The notes under the pieces are model-generated. The model saw only the letters and a program-made list of their open reading frames with translations, was not told where the DNA came from and did no database searches. Below are positions 48,205-57,808 of a DNA stretch of 64,000 bases, one piece after another. Numbering within the stretch: the stretch's first letter is position 1; each line of letters starts with the position of its first letter. Source of the stretch: a virus; IMG/VR virus record IMGVR_UViG_3300010403_000021, positions 64,001-128,000 of that record. One strand, written 5' to 3'. Made by a program: the position numbers and the translations under genes.

Positions 48205-48500
48205 GTAAGAAAAAGAAGAAAGGCAAACTTGTCTATATACCTTTTGGTGATACAGAATTTGGTATGGAAGAAATGTTTGCTCAAGGGGCATCGGCTCTGG
48301 ATATAGCAGCAGTTCTGGCTATCCAGAATGGTGATGTTAAATCCCTGATCAATATAGGCTCTAAATATATTAATATGGCTAATGCTATAGCTGGCATTCA
48401 ACCGAATCACAATGAGGATATTAAACTCGGATTCGGATTTTGTATGGAAAGAGAGGTAGAAGATGTCAGAAGTGAAAGTGAATGTGAAGACGACGATTAA
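48201..48500 (+). CDS. Hypothetical protein, 99 aa
   Basis: The start at 48201 gives the ATGA overlap. A basic KKKKKGK N terminus, a helical middle, and an acidic tail (SESECEDDD). No family recognised. Confidence 0.5.
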   Translation: MSKKKKKGKLVYIPFGDTEFGMEEMFAQGASALDIAAVLAIQNGDVKSLINIGSKYINMANAIAGIQPNHNEDIKLGFGFCMEREVEDVRSESECEDDD

Positions 48501-48645
48501 TCTTGGTAATTTTGAAAATGTAATTCTTGAATTTGGCGTTACAACTGAAAAACAGCCGGAAGAATCAACAGGAGACGCCCTTGACAGAGTATATGATCTA
48601 GTTGCTAGTAAGCTAGCAGAAAAAGCTAAGAGGTATGTTAAGTGA
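48463..48645 (+). CDS. Small conserved phage protein, 60 aa
   Basis: A strand-strand-helix protein: KVNVKTTINLGNFENVILEF, GVTTE, then a helix with DRVYDLVASKLAEKAKR. Similar mini-proteins sit before replication genes in other actinophages. GAGG precedes the ATG. Function unknown. Confidence 0.5.
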   Translation: MSEVKVNVKTTINLGNFENVILEFGVTTEKQPEESTGDALDRVYDLVASKLAEKAKRYVK

Positions 48646-48980
48646 GCAAAAGTCAATTCGAAAATGCAGATGCTTTTATTAATCATTTTGTCAAGTCGTA
48701 CATTGATAAATTTAAGACTAGGCCTATTGTCAATAGGTCTAAATTTAAATACGCTGTAGTTGATATGCTTAAAGATATTAAACTAACAGAAGCTAAGGCT
48801 CTTGCAGACTACTATATCTCGCATTATACTGAAGTTAGTATCAGCGAGTTTCTCTATAAATATGATGAAATGATTCAAGAGATGAACGCCGAAGAAGCAG
48901 ACTTAATGCAGAGAGAACAATTACTATCTGAGACACAAAGTGCTGTTCAAAGATTTAGAGAAAGGTACGGCAAGAATTGA
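48642..48980 (+). CDS. Hypothetical protein before the helicase
   Basis: A 112-residue helical protein with a GTG start (GTGA overlap). Its place directly before the DnaB-like gene, with TTGA overlap, suggests a helicase-loader or accessory role. No motif confirms this. Confidence 0.45.
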   Translation: MSKSQFENADAFINHFVKSYIDKFKTRPIVNRSKFKYAVVDMLKDIKLTEAKALADYYISHYTEVSISEFLYKYDEMIQEMNAEEADLMQREQLLSETQSAVQRFRERYGKN

Positions 48981-50236
48981 TCAATGAAATCAGAGTAATT
49001 TCTTCAGTAATCAAGGAAAAAGACATCGCACCATTAATCAATGGATCGTATGTTGATGAACTGTTTGATGCTTATGCTGATGTGTGGGAATTCATCAAGA
49101 GTTATTACACAAAGCATAGGCAGATCGTTCCGGCTGATATTATTACTGAAAGATTTGCCAAAGAAGACCATAGCTTTAAATTGATTGAAACATCAGGAAA
49201 CGTAAAACATTATCTTGAGCAACTGCGTGAAGAGTATACAAGCAACATGCTTGAACGTATTGCACGTGGATTGGCAAGTGATTTAGGTCGTAGACCTAAT
49301 GACGAGATTATGAGCAATCTTCAAAAAAGATTTGTCGAAATCAGTAAGGTTTCAAATGTTGTCAAGGACCTTGATATCACTGATCACTCTAAAGCCGTAG
49401 AACATTTTACTGAAACAAAACGTAGAATGGAAGAAAACGGCGGGGTGCTAGGAATCAGATTTGGTTTCGATTCCATTGATGCAAACTATCCGACTGGCGC
49501 TGGTCCAGGTCAGTATATTATGATTATCTCTAGAACCAATCAAGGTAAGTCATGGCTTGCACTGGAGTTTGCTATTAACGCCTGGAAGCAAGGGAAGAAA
49601 GTTTTATATGTATCCCTGGAGATGTCTCCAGAGCTAGTAAGAAATCGTGCGTATGCCTTGATGTCCAGAGGTAAGTTCAATATGTCAGATCTTTCCCGTG
49701 CTGAAATTGATCTTATTGATATGGAGAATTGGTCTTCGCAAGAGCTTGACAATGATAATTCTTTTGTTGTAACTGGCTCAGAAGGCATGGGTGGATTTAA
49801 TAACCTTCAGCTTCAAGCAAAGATTGATCAATATGGTCCGGATATTATTTACATCGACTATATGCAACTACAGGAAGACAATAAGAATTCCAGCGGTGAG
49901 ACTGAAAAAGTAAGAAATGTGTCAAAGGAAAACAAAGCAACGGCAATGAGAAATGAAGTTCCTGTTGTTTGTGTTGCTTCCGCTTCAAGTAATGAGACTA
50001 AGGAGTATTTTACTCCTCCGCAAATCTACGAGGTCGCAGGATCTAGACAATCAGCTTTCGATGCTGACTTGGTTCTTAGTATGATTTCTCATAAACAACG
50101 TGAAGGTCACAATCTAACTGAAGTCATCGCACGTAAAAACCGTCATGGTCCACTATTCAATTTCATGCTAAAAATGGATATTGCCAATGGTAATATTGAA
50201 GAAGTTTGGGTTGATGAGCCAGATGAAGAAGATTGA
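48977..50236 (+). CDS. dnaB: Replicative DNA helicase (DnaB-like)
   Basis: A 419-residue RecA-fold helicase. A helical N-terminal domain (1-150) precedes YIMIISRTNQGKSWLALEFA, a Walker A variant (S-R-T-N-Q-G-K-S). KKVLYVSLEMSPELVRNRA carries the catalytic Glu. IIYIDYMQL is Walker B, and PVVCVASASSNET with DADLVLSM completes the DnaB set. It unwinds DNA ahead of the fork with the nearby primase. TTG start. Confidence 0.88.
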   Translation: MINEIRVISSVIKEKDIAPLINGSYVDELFDAYADVWEFIKSYYTKHRQIVPADIITERFAKEDHSFKLIETSGNVKHYLEQLREEYTSNMLERIARGLASDLGRRPNDEIMSNLQKRFVEISKVSNVVKDLDITDHSKAVEHFTETKRRMEENGGVLGIRFGFDSIDANYPTGAGPGQYIMIISRTNQGKSWLALEFAINAWKQGKKVLYVSLEMSPELVRNRAYALMSRGKFNMSDLSRAEIDLIDMENWSSQELDNDNSFVVTGSEGMGGFNNLQLQAKIDQYGPDIIYIDYMQLQEDNKNSSGETEKVRNVSKENKATAMRNEVPVVCVASASSNETKEYFTPPQIYEVAGSRQSAFDADLVLSMISHKQREGHNLTEVIARKNRHGPLFNFMLKMDIANGNIEEVWVDEPDEED

Positions 50237-50238
50237 TC

Positions 50239-50511
50239 ATGCACGAACCGGTAAAGCATTTTAGTCAGCATGGCATCATAAAAGATGATAAAGATTTCAT
50301 AAGGCTTAGATTAGAATTCGAAAGGATTATAATTGATGTTATGAAGTCAACTGGCTATCTTCCCATTTACAATATGGGATCTCATTGGTCAACTGAATGG
50401 CTAGGCGACAGATATACATTTCGGCTTACCATGTATGGATCTTACGCCGGGAAGAAAAAAGCGCAAGACTATACTTTTTGGCTTGATGGGAGATTGATCA
50501 AAGATGGATGA
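50239..50511 (+). CDS. Hypothetical protein between helicase and primase
   Basis: A 91-residue basic protein. The ATG at 50239 is preferred, though a TTG at 50233 would overlap the helicase stop. Strand-rich C terminus (YTFRLTMYGSYAG, YTFWLDGRLI). Function unknown; replication context. Confidence 0.45.
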   Translation: MHEPVKHFSQHGIIKDDKDFIRLRLEFERIIIDVMKSTGYLPIYNMGSHWSTEWLGDRYTFRLTMYGSYAGKKKAQDYTFWLDGRLIKDG

Positions 50512-51550
50512 AGTTTATAGTGCTGGTCAAATTGAAGCTATATTGAATGATATAGGTGTAGACGTAAGGGGAGAAACAGAGACAAATTTACTTTGTCTCT
50601 GTGTATTCCATAGGAATACGGATAGTCCAAGTTTGTCAATAGACAAAGATAAAGGTCTTTATTTATGTTTTTCTCCTATGTGTGACGCAAGAGGTACCTT
50701 GGTAAAATTGGTCACTCATATGACCAATTCAAATCCTTTTGTCGTAAAGAGAATTATTGACAGACACAAGACATCATCCGGTCCTATTGGTAAACAGATA
50801 GAAGATTTACTTGATAAAAAGATTGAACTTCCAACATTTAACGTAGACACTATGAATAGAATGGCTGATGACTTATGGGGGTCACTTGGTCAAGATTATA
50901 TGGTTGAACAAAGGAAGTTCAAGCCCGAAACCTTAGGTTATTTTGGTATCGGATATTCTATTAGAAATGATATGCTTGCTATTCCACTACACGATTGGGA
51001 TGCCAAATTAGTTGGTATAATCGGTAGATCTAGAATTGGTAAAGTGTTCAAGAATTCAGATAAATTACCAACAAGTAAACTTCTCTTCAATGCTCATAGG
51101 GCCAAGAAAATTGGTGATACGGTAATTGTTGTCGAATCTTCAATGGATGCTATGCGTGTACATCAAGCTGGATATCCAAATGTGGTTGCTACAAATGGTG
51201 GATTTTTCACCGAGTGGCATAAGCAAACATTAGATAGATATTTCAATACAATTATTATCATGACTGATATGGATGATCCAGATAAACACAGATCTCCTTA
51301 TTGTAATAAATGTCCAAACACATGTCTTGGACATAATCCAGGCAGAGCGCTGGGTGAAAAAATAATCAAGGCTCTACCATCCAAGAGAATTAGATGGGCT
51401 AGCTATGATTATCATATTGTATATCCGGATGGTGCAAAAGACGCCGGGGATATGACAGATGAGCAAATTGCCCAATGTATTGATAATTCAATCAGCTCTA
51501 TCGAGTGGGCCTTCTGGAAGCGACAAAATAAGCTCTTCTCTTTGATCTGA
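50504..51550 (+). CDS. dnaG: DNA primase (DnaG-like)
   Basis: A 348-residue primase with an N-terminal zinc ribbon, LCLCVFHRN and LYLCFSPMCDARG (Cys, His, Cys, Cys), then the RNA polymerase core. TOPRIM motifs: TVIVVESSMDAMRVH with the catalytic Glu, and IIIMTDMDDPD with the Asp triad. A Cys cluster CNKCPNTCLGH in the TOPRIM loop may add a metal site. It makes RNA primers for DnaE. No C-terminal helicase-binding domain is obvious. Confidence 0.85.
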   Translation: MDEVYSAGQIEAILNDIGVDVRGETETNLLCLCVFHRNTDSPSLSIDKDKGLYLCFSPMCDARGTLVKLVTHMTNSNPFVVKRIIDRHKTSSGPIGKQIEDLLDKKIELPTFNVDTMNRMADDLWGSLGQDYMVEQRKFKPETLGYFGIGYSIRNDMLAIPLHDWDAKLVGIIGRSRIGKVFKNSDKLPTSKLLFNAHRAKKIGDTVIVVESSMDAMRVHQAGYPNVVATNGGFFTEWHKQTLDRYFNTIIIMTDMDDPDKHRSPYCNKCPNTCLGHNPGRALGEKIIKALPSKRIRWASYDYHIVYPDGAKDAGDMTDEQIAQCIDNSISSIEWAFWKRQNKLFSLI

Positions 51551-51556
51551 CGAAGT

Positions 51557-51564
51557 GGTATAAT
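51557..51564 (+). promoter_or_regulatory. Extended -10 before the SSB gene
   Basis: TGGTATAAT (TATAAT 51559-51564) lies 65 nt before the ATG; the -35 (TTCTCT) is weak. The message carries AAAAGGAAAT as ribosome site. Confidence 0.45.
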
Positions 51565-51629
51565 GGACTAGGCAGCTTAAGTAAAAGCCAAGCCATAAAA
51601 CAATAAACATAGAAAAGGAAATAAATAAA

Positions 51630-52319
51630 ATGGCATTTTCACTAGATGATGTACTTCGTAAAAAGCGTGAAATTAAAGAACGTGCAGACCGTCCTACAGT
51701 TGATTGGTTCAGTCTTGCAAAGAGGAATCCGGTACGTATTAGATTCCGTCAGGAAATCAGTGCAGATTCTGTAAACTACGATAGCAATAATGGTTCATTT
51801 GTATTTCTCAATGAGCACACTTCTCCTTACAACTTTATTCGTAGAGCTGAATGCTCTTATGATTCAGAAGGTCGCTGCTTCGGTTGTGAAATGGTAAAGG
51901 TAGAACCTGTAATTGAAATCGAAGGTCAAAAGAAGTATGGTGCTTGGGCTGCAAAGTCTAACCTATATACTTACATCGAAACAGAAGATAATGAAATCAA
52001 GGTTCTTTCTAGACCAGCACCAGGTACCTTCTTTGATCTAATTTATGGATTCCATGACGGTGATGGAGAGGGTTCAATCACACAACAGGAATTTGAAATC
52101 TCCAAGGGTCCTAAGCGTAACGATTCATGGAATCTTACTCCTAGACTAAAGACTTCATTTGAGATCACTCAATCCGCAGAACTAGCTGATTTAGCAACTG
52201 CCGTTAGTCGTAAGATTCCTTACGAAGAGCAGAAGAACTTCTATCTACCAGATGCTAAAAAGAATGAAACTCAAGCTCCCGCTTCACAGGCTGAAGCTGC
52301 TAAAAGTTTTGAATGGTAA
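51630..52319 (+). CDS. Single-stranded DNA-binding protein
   Basis: A 229-residue protein. The N terminus (DDVLRKKREIKERAD) is basic. The OB-like core has a zinc-type cluster CSYDSEGRCFGC, as in gp32-like SSBs of large phages. The C-terminal end is Ala/Gln-rich and finishes AAKSFEW, a hydrophobic tip like the protein-docking tail of SSBs. Biased codons and its own promoter and terminator suit an abundant protein. It should protect ssDNA at the fork. Confidence 0.7.
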   Translation: MAFSLDDVLRKKREIKERADRPTVDWFSLAKRNPVRIRFRQEISADSVNYDSNNGSFVFLNEHTSPYNFIRRAECSYDSEGRCFGCEMVKVEPVIEIEGQKKYGAWAAKSNLYTYIETEDNEIKVLSRPAPGTFFDLIYGFHDGDGEGSITQQEFEISKGPKRNDSWNLTPRLKTSFEITQSAELADLATAVSRKIPYEEQKNFYLPDAKKNETQAPASQAEAAKSFEW

Positions 52320-52332
52320 GATTGTTGTAGAG

Positions 52333-52355
52333 CACCCCGCTTCGGCGGGGTGTTT
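52333..52355 (+). terminator. Intrinsic terminator after SSB
   Basis: An 8-bp GC-rich stem CACCCCGC / GCGGGGTG closed by TTCG and followed by TTT. Confidence 0.9.
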
Positions 52356-52399
52356 CCATTAATAGACAGGTCCACAGAGACCATTAAAAAGGAGATTAA

Positions 52400-55300
52400 A
52401 TGCAGATCGCAGGTTTACATTGTCATTCAGAATACAGCCCACTAGATGGTTTTTGTTCAACAGATGAAATGTTTGAACAAGCAGTTAAAATTGGTATGCC
52501 AGCTATTTCCATTACAGATCATGGAACTTTGGCCGGACATAGAAGTTTCCAGCGTTCAGCCTTGAAATATAATGTCAAGCCAATTCTTGGCGAAGAGCTT
52601 TATTATTCGGAAACAGACAGATTCGACCGGCGTGCAAAAACATCACGTCAAGACGGTACATCGGTTTATGTACATCTTATTGCTTTGGCTATGAATGACA
52701 AAGGTCTCCAGAATCTACAAGCTATTGATCGCGAAGCTTGGTTAGCATATTACAACAAGCCGCGTATGGATTTTGAACTGCTTGAACAGTACAATGAAGA
52801 TATTATTTTCACCAGCGCGTGCATGGGTGGTCTTCTAAGCAAGGCTATGAACGAGCGCCAGGATTATGAATATGCTTACGACCAAGCAAAGAAATTCAAA
52901 AGTCTGCTAGGTGATCGCTATTACATTGAACTGCAAGGACACAATCCTGTTAAACTGAACTATGATCTGCTTGAGCTAGCAGATGAACTAAAGATCAAAG
53001 CTATTGTTGCGGAAGACAGTCATTACGCATCAGAAGATCAAAGAGTAATGGAAGAGATTTTTCTTATTCTTTCAACTCACCCTAAGATGGACAAGTCCTT
53101 TGATCTAGCTAAAGCTAGTAAGATGGAATTGATGGAGCGCCTTGATTACATCTATCCAGATTCAGCTCAAAAAGATGGCAAGCGTAGAATGAGCTTTAGG
53201 GATATCAATCTATTTATCGGCGGGTACGATTTGAGAAAAGCCGAACTTGTAGAAACTGGTATCAATCGTGAAGACATCTTTGAAAATACTCTAGAGATCG
53301 CTGATCGTATTAGTGATTACACTTATCAAGAGGGGCTGGACACTCTACCAAAAATTAGCGATGATCCTAATAAAGTTCTTAGAGAGAAAGTATTCGCCGG
53401 GCTTAAGAAGCGTGGGCTGGATGAAAAGCCTGAGTATGTAAACAGGGCAAACTATGAACTTAAGGTAATTGAAGACTTAAAGTTTCCAACATACTTTTTG
53501 CTTGTTGGTGATGCAATGGATTTTGCTAATAAAATGGGTATTCGTTCAGGATTTGGTCGTGGTAGTGCAGCAGGTTCACTTACATGTTATGCTACAGATA
53601 TCACAGGTCTTGATCCTATTAAGAAGCACCTTCTATTTGAGAGATTCCTTGATCCCGAACGTACCGACTATCCTGACGTAGACTGGGATATTCAAGATGA
53701 CAGACGTGGTGAGATCAAACAATATCTAGCTGATAAGTATGGTCACGTTGCCAGTATTACAAATATTAATCGTTATAAGGGCAAAAAAGCACTAAAGGAT
53801 GCAGCTCGTGCCCTTGGTGTACCTTATGCAGAAATCAATAAAGCTATTAAGTCTATTGAAGGTATCGATGAAATCACTGGGCATGATGTTGTTGCAGAAT
53901 TCAGAGAAGCTGCAAAGAAGTTCTGTCTGAAGTATCCAGAAGTACCGGATATTGCTGAACAGCTCTTTGGTAAGATTAATGGGTATGGTATGCACGCGGC
54001 CGGTGTAGTTGTTGCGGACAGAGCTATTGCTGATTATGCCCCTATTGAAACCAGAAAACAAACAGGTTCTGATCAACGTATTGAAGTAGTTGCACTTGAT
54101 AAAAATGAATGTGAATCTCTAGGTTTGATTAAGATCGATCTTCTAGGTCTGAAGACATTAACTGTTATTGAAGATGCCATTAATTTGATTAGACAGAATC
54201 AAGGTATCGCTATTAACCTTGAGCACATCAATTATGAAGATGAAGATGTTTATCACATGCTTGGTCAAGGCAGAACACTTGGAGTATTTCAATGTGAAGC
54301 TGCACCTTATACTAAACTATTGATGAATATGGGTTGTAATGACTTCAACGATCTAACAGTATCGAATGCGCTGGTCCGACCGGGTGCTTGGAATGCTATT
54401 GGTAAAGATTACATTAGCGCCAAGCTTGGTAAAACAAAAGGTATTCAGATTCACAAGGATGTTTCAAACTTTATGGATGAGACATTTGGATATCCGGTTT
54501 ATCAGGAGCAAATGATGAAATTGTCTGTTGAACTTGCTGGTTTTACCGTTGGTGAGTCGAACGCTCTTCGTCGTGGTATTGGTAAAAAGAAGCGTGAAGT
54601 AATTGATACGTTCAAGCCTATGTTTGTTATGGGTGCTCAAAAGAAAGTAACAAAAGAAGTGGCTGAAAAGCTTTGGACTTCATTTGAAGAATCAGGGGCG
54701 TATGCTTTTAATAAATCTCACGCCGTTGCCTATTCAATGCTTTCATATCAGACTGCGTGGTTGAAGTATCATTATCCGCTTGAATACATGTGTGCTTTGC
54801 TTCGTAATGAAGATAATAGAGAAAACATTACAGATTATTTGCTTGAATGTAAACAAATGAATATTCGTATCAGATTGCCACATATTTCCAGTTCTAATAC
54901 AACATTCTCTATTGAAGATACAGCATTGAGAATGGGTTTGTCCGGGGTGAAGTATATCTCTGACACTTTAGCTCAAAGAATTATTAGTGGCCGTCCATAC
55001 GCAAACTATAAAGAGTTTAGAGAATATGCTATGACTAAAGGAAGTGGTCTTAACAGCAGAGTTCTATCAGCTCTTAATGCTTTTGGTGGCGCATCATTTG
55101 ATGACAATCCAGTACCGGAAGATTTTAAAAAGAATCTCTACGAGTATCTTGGCGTACCGGCTTTTGATACGAACATGATCACTCAAAGAATGAAAGATCA
55201 AATTACTCCATTGGAAGAATACATGGATGATGAAACTTTCATTGTTATGGGAATGGTAAAAGCAATTAAGCGCGGTGAAGGCTGGGCTAGAGTTGATATG

Positions 55301-55702
55301 GTAGACTCATCGGGAACTGCTGGTGCTTTCGCTGACCAAGATATTGAAGTCGTTAAGGGAAAGATGTACTTGTTTTTGATCGGTAATAACAGTATCATGA
55401 AGTACATCGACCTGGAAGAAGTAAACGAAACAGATGACATCGTACTTGATTATCTTCGGAGACCAATTCTAGAAGATATTGTTGAAGGACAATATAAGAT
55501 TCTTTATGCAAAAGCCAAGACTACTAAAAATGGTAAGAAGATTGCCAATCTAGTTGTCTGTGATTTCGAAAAGAATCTTCAAACGTTAATGGTATTCGAA
55601 AAGAATATTCAAATGGTTAGAATGACTTGTAAGATTGGCTCTGTGAGAGCATTGGATATCAAAGAATATAAAGGGACTAAGTTTATTAATGGAGCAAGCT
55701 AA
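52400..55702 (+). CDS. dnaE: DNA polymerase III alpha subunit (DnaE type)
   Basis: A 1,100-residue C-family polymerase. PHP domain at 1-240 (GLHCHSEYSPLDG, ISITDHGTLAG, ACMGGLLSKA, AEDSHYA). The palm holds GFGRGSAAGSLTCYATDITG and DYPDVDWDIQDDRRGEI, whose Asp pair is catalytic, plus a third Asp in LIKIDLLGLKTL. The fingers carry NEGVFQCE-like text (LGVFQCEAAPYTKLL). FNKSHAVAYSMLSYQTAWLK is typical of DnaE. An OB-like C terminus follows. AAGGAG precedes the ATG. It is the replicative polymerase. Confidence 0.93.
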   Translation: MQIAGLHCHSEYSPLDGFCSTDEMFEQAVKIGMPAISITDHGTLAGHRSFQRSALKYNVKPILGEELYYSETDRFDRRAKTSRQDGTSVYVHLIALAMNDKGLQNLQAIDREAWLAYYNKPRMDFELLEQYNEDIIFTSACMGGLLSKAMNERQDYEYAYDQAKKFKSLLGDRYYIELQGHNPVKLNYDLLELADELKIKAIVAEDSHYASEDQRVMEEIFLILSTHPKMDKSFDLAKASKMELMERLDYIYPDSAQKDGKRRMSFRDINLFIGGYDLRKAELVETGINREDIFENTLEIADRISDYTYQEGLDTLPKISDDPNKVLREKVFAGLKKRGLDEKPEYVNRANYELKVIEDLKFPTYFLLVGDAMDFANKMGIRSGFGRGSAAGSLTCYATDITGLDPIKKHLLFERFLDPERTDYPDVDWDIQDDRRGEIKQYLADKYGHVASITNINRYKGKKALKDAARALGVPYAEINKAIKSIEGIDEITGHDVVAEFREAAKKFCLKYPEVPDIAEQLFGKINGYGMHAAGVVVADRAIADYAPIETRKQTGSDQRIEVVALDKNECESLGLIKIDLLGLKTLTVIEDAINLIRQNQGIAINLEHINYEDEDVYHMLGQGRTLGVFQCEAAPYTKLLMNMGCNDFNDLTVSNALVRPGAWNAIGKDYISAKLGKTKGIQIHKDVSNFMDETFGYPVYQEQMMKLSVELAGFTVGESNALRRGIGKKKREVIDTFKPMFVMGAQKKVTKEVAEKLWTSFEESGAYAFNKSHAVAYSMLSYQTAWLKYHYPLEYMCALLRNEDNRENITDYLLECKQMNIRIRLPHISSSNTTFSIEDTALRMGLSGVKYISDTLAQRIISGRPYANYKEFREYAMTKGSGLNSRVLSALNAFGGASFDDNPVPEDFKKNLYEYLGVPAFDTNMITQRMKDQITPLEEYMDDETFIVMGMVKAIKRGEGWARVDMVDSSGTAGAFADQDIEVVKGKMYLFLIGNNSIMKYIDLEEVNETDDIVLDYLRRPILEDIVEGQYKILYAKAKTTKNGKKIANLVVCDFEKNLQTLMVFEKNIQMVRMTCKIGSVRALDIKEYKGTKFINGAS

Positions 55703-55910
55703 TTTACAGGGTGCGCTCATACCCTATTTATTTCATGAGCTTTTAGACAGACATGGTGGCACAATCGAATTTGATGCCGCGAAGATTAAAGATTCAGTAA
55801 GTTCCAAAGAAGATCGTGGAGTTGCCATCAGCATTGTTGATGGCATTCTCATAGTAAAACTAATAGATAAGGATGATATGGATGCAGATGAGAATCAAGC
55901 TTCTAAGTGA
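55689..55910 (+). CDS. Hypothetical acidic protein, 73 aa
   Basis: It overlaps the polymerase end by 14 nt and the dUTPase by about 30 nt. Acidic alpha/beta: FHELLDRHGGTIEFDAAKIK, then IVDGILIVKLIDKDD. It may be a polymerase accessory by position only. Confidence 0.45.
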   Translation: MEQANLQGALIPYLFHELLDRHGGTIEFDAAKIKDSVSSKEDRGVAISIVDGILIVKLIDKDDMDADENQASK

Positions 55911-56319
55911 TAGTGCTTTGCCACCAAGATATGCCCAACCAGGTGACGCCGGTGCGGATTTGTTTGCTGACGAAGATGCAATTGTACATGCACGTGGACA
56001 AAAGTTAATTAGAACAGGCGTGGCGTTTGAAATTCCAGAAGGATATTTTGGTTTAGTCAGACCGCGATCTGGTCTTGCCACCAAATATGGAATCGGTATG
56101 AATAGCTCTGGAGTAATTGACTCAGGGTATCGTGGTGAAGTATCTGTAACTCTGATGAACCACACGGATGCCAACTATATGGTTAATAAGTGTGATAGGA
56201 TCGCCCAGATATTAATTCTGCCAGTAGAGTACGTCACGTTTAATATAGTGTCTCAGTTGTCAGATAGTGACCGTGGAACGCATGGTTATGGAAGCACAGG
56301 TTACCAGCAATGGGCATAG
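55882..56319 (+). CDS. dut: dUTPase
   Basis: A 145-residue trimeric-type dUTPase hydrolysing dUTP to dUMP. All five motifs are visible: PGDAGADLFA, RPRSGLATKYG, GVIDSGYRGEV, DRIAQILILPV and DRGTHGYGSTG. It feeds dUMP to ThyX and keeps uracil out of DNA. Starts at 55873, 55882 and 55888 are all in frame; 55882 has AAGGA at a suitable distance. Confidence 0.93.
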   Translation: MQMRIKLLSDSALPPRYAQPGDAGADLFADEDAIVHARGQKLIRTGVAFEIPEGYFGLVRPRSGLATKYGIGMNSSGVIDSGYRGEVSVTLMNHTDANYMVNKCDRIAQILILPVEYVTFNIVSQLSDSDRGTHGYGSTGYQQWA

Positions 56320-57305
56320 AAGAAATTATGGCTAAGCTTGATAAAAAGACCAGAGATAGAGTAGAAGCTGCTTCCAATAGAAATATTGAAAAGCTTGAAC
56401 TTGCCAGCATTGGTTTGAATAATGCCCTTCTCGGCGGGATAGGAATGGGAAGACAGACTCTAGTGTGGGGTAATAAATCTGCTGGTAAATCATCAATGTG
56501 TTTGCAGTCAGTAGGCATGGCACAAAAGCAAGGAAAGACATGTGCTTGGATTGATTCAGAGTCCAGCTTTGATCCTGTATGGGCAGAAAAGCTTGGTGTA
56601 GATACTACACAACTTATTGTTTCACCAGCTAAAGATATTGATAGCTGGACACTTACAATTTGCGAGCTGATGAAGCACGGTGTTGATGCAATTGTGGCTG
56701 ATTCTATTTCTTCCTTGATTCCTTCAACATACTTTGAGAAAGGTGAAGAGCTTAAAGAAGGTCTTGAGGGTACTAAGCAGATTGGTACAATGTCTAAGGA
56801 ACTTGGTATCGCTGTAAACAAATTCAATTATATGAATAAGAATACGGCATTGGTATTGATTTCACAGGCCAGGAATAAGTTCAATACTTATGGCGCTCAG
56901 CTTCAGCCTATGGGTGGAGAGGCTATGAAATTCTATTCAAGCACTGTTATTAAACTATGGTCTTCGGCATCCGAACGTGAACAGATTACTGCTGATATAA
57001 AGAGAAACGATAAAATAGTTAGCAAGCCTGTTGGACGTCCAGTCAACTTTACTGTTGAATTTAATAAAATTGGCCCACCAAATCAAATGGGAATGTATGA
57101 CTTCTATTATGCTGGTGATCATGTTGGAGTAGATCAAATTGGTGAAATAGCCGATTTAGCCGAAAAGTCTGGCATCATTAATAAGGGTGGAGCATGGTAC
57201 TCTTATGGTGAAGAAAAGTTCCAAGGCAGACAAAAAATGGTTACGTGGTTGAGAGATAATCCAATTATTGCCGAAGAAATAGCACAGAAGGTGCTAAATG
57301 CCTGA
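56310..57305 (+). CDS. recA: RecA-like recombinase
   Basis: A 331-residue recombinase. Walker A QTLVWGNKSAGKSS at about 50-62, then CAWIDSESSFDPVWAEKLGVD, DAIVADSISSLIP (Walker B), LVLISQARNK (L1 region) and GGEAMKFYSSTVIKLW (near L2). It promotes strand exchange during recombination-dependent replication. It overlaps dut by 10 nt. There is no intein. Confidence 0.9.
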   Translation: MGIEEIMAKLDKKTRDRVEAASNRNIEKLELASIGLNNALLGGIGMGRQTLVWGNKSAGKSSMCLQSVGMAQKQGKTCAWIDSESSFDPVWAEKLGVDTTQLIVSPAKDIDSWTLTICELMKHGVDAIVADSISSLIPSTYFEKGEELKEGLEGTKQIGTMSKELGIAVNKFNYMNKNTALVLISQARNKFNTYGAQLQPMGGEAMKFYSSTVIKLWSSASEREQITADIKRNDKIVSKPVGRPVNFTVEFNKIGPPNQMGMYDFYYAGDHVGVDQIGEIADLAEKSGIINKGGAWYSYGEEKFQGRQKMVTWLRDNPIIAEEIAQKVLNA

Positions 57306-57501
57306 ATTCATTCAAGGAAAGGGTGCCCCTAAAAAGGCACCCGACCTTATAGAAGTAGATATTGATTCAGCGTGTGAAAAATGCTTTGCGCCCGCCGACA
57401 AAGTGTACTATAATAAGGTCAATAAGACACTAATTGTTATATGTCCAAGTGAACATGAAACAATTTTACAAGGGAATTGGGGTTGGATTATAAATGGCTG
57501 A
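57298..57501 (+). CDS. Small protein with CxxC, 67 aa
   Basis: DSACEKCFAPADKVYY has a CxxC and ICPSEHE a third Cys with a His, a possible zinc site. It overlaps RecA and the next gene by 8 nt each. Function unknown. Confidence 0.5.
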   Translation: MPEFIQGKGAPKKAPDLIEVDIDSACEKCFAPADKVYYNKVNKTLIVICPSEHETILQGNWGWIING

Positions 57502-57808
57502 CGCAAGATCAGAAAAAGACGAGATCAGAAAAATGGGTGGAATTCCACAACCTAATTCTGGCCGGGGTAAATACAAAAAAGGCGATGCTGTTCTAGGTCC
57601 TTTTATTGTAGATGTAAAAGAAGCAAAGAAGTCTTTTAATCTAAATCAAAAAGTATGGGCTAAGATATGCTCTGACGCTGCCAAGCATCTCCAAGAACCG
57701 GCATTAATGGTTGCCATTGGCGAAGACAATGACACTATACGAACATGGATTATTGGAGATGTCATGTTCCACCAGATGCTAGAAGAGTGGTCGAAGAAAT
57801 ATGGATGA
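57494..57808 (+). CDS. Putative PD-(D/E)XK nuclease / Holliday junction resolvase
   Basis: A 104-residue protein with PQPNSGRGKYKKGDAVLGPF and then IVDVKEAKKSF, a G-D...D-x-K pattern of the PD-(D/E)XK fold, and PALMVAIGEDN as a later strand. Proteins of this size and motif order are annotated as resolvase-like nucleases in large phages. It sits beside recA and a Cas4-like nuclease. Confidence 0.6.
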   Translation: MADARSEKDEIRKMGGIPQPNSGRGKYKKGDAVLGPFIVDVKEAKKSFNLNQKVWAKICSDAAKHLQEPALMVAIGEDNDTIRTWIIGDVMFHQMLEEWSKKYG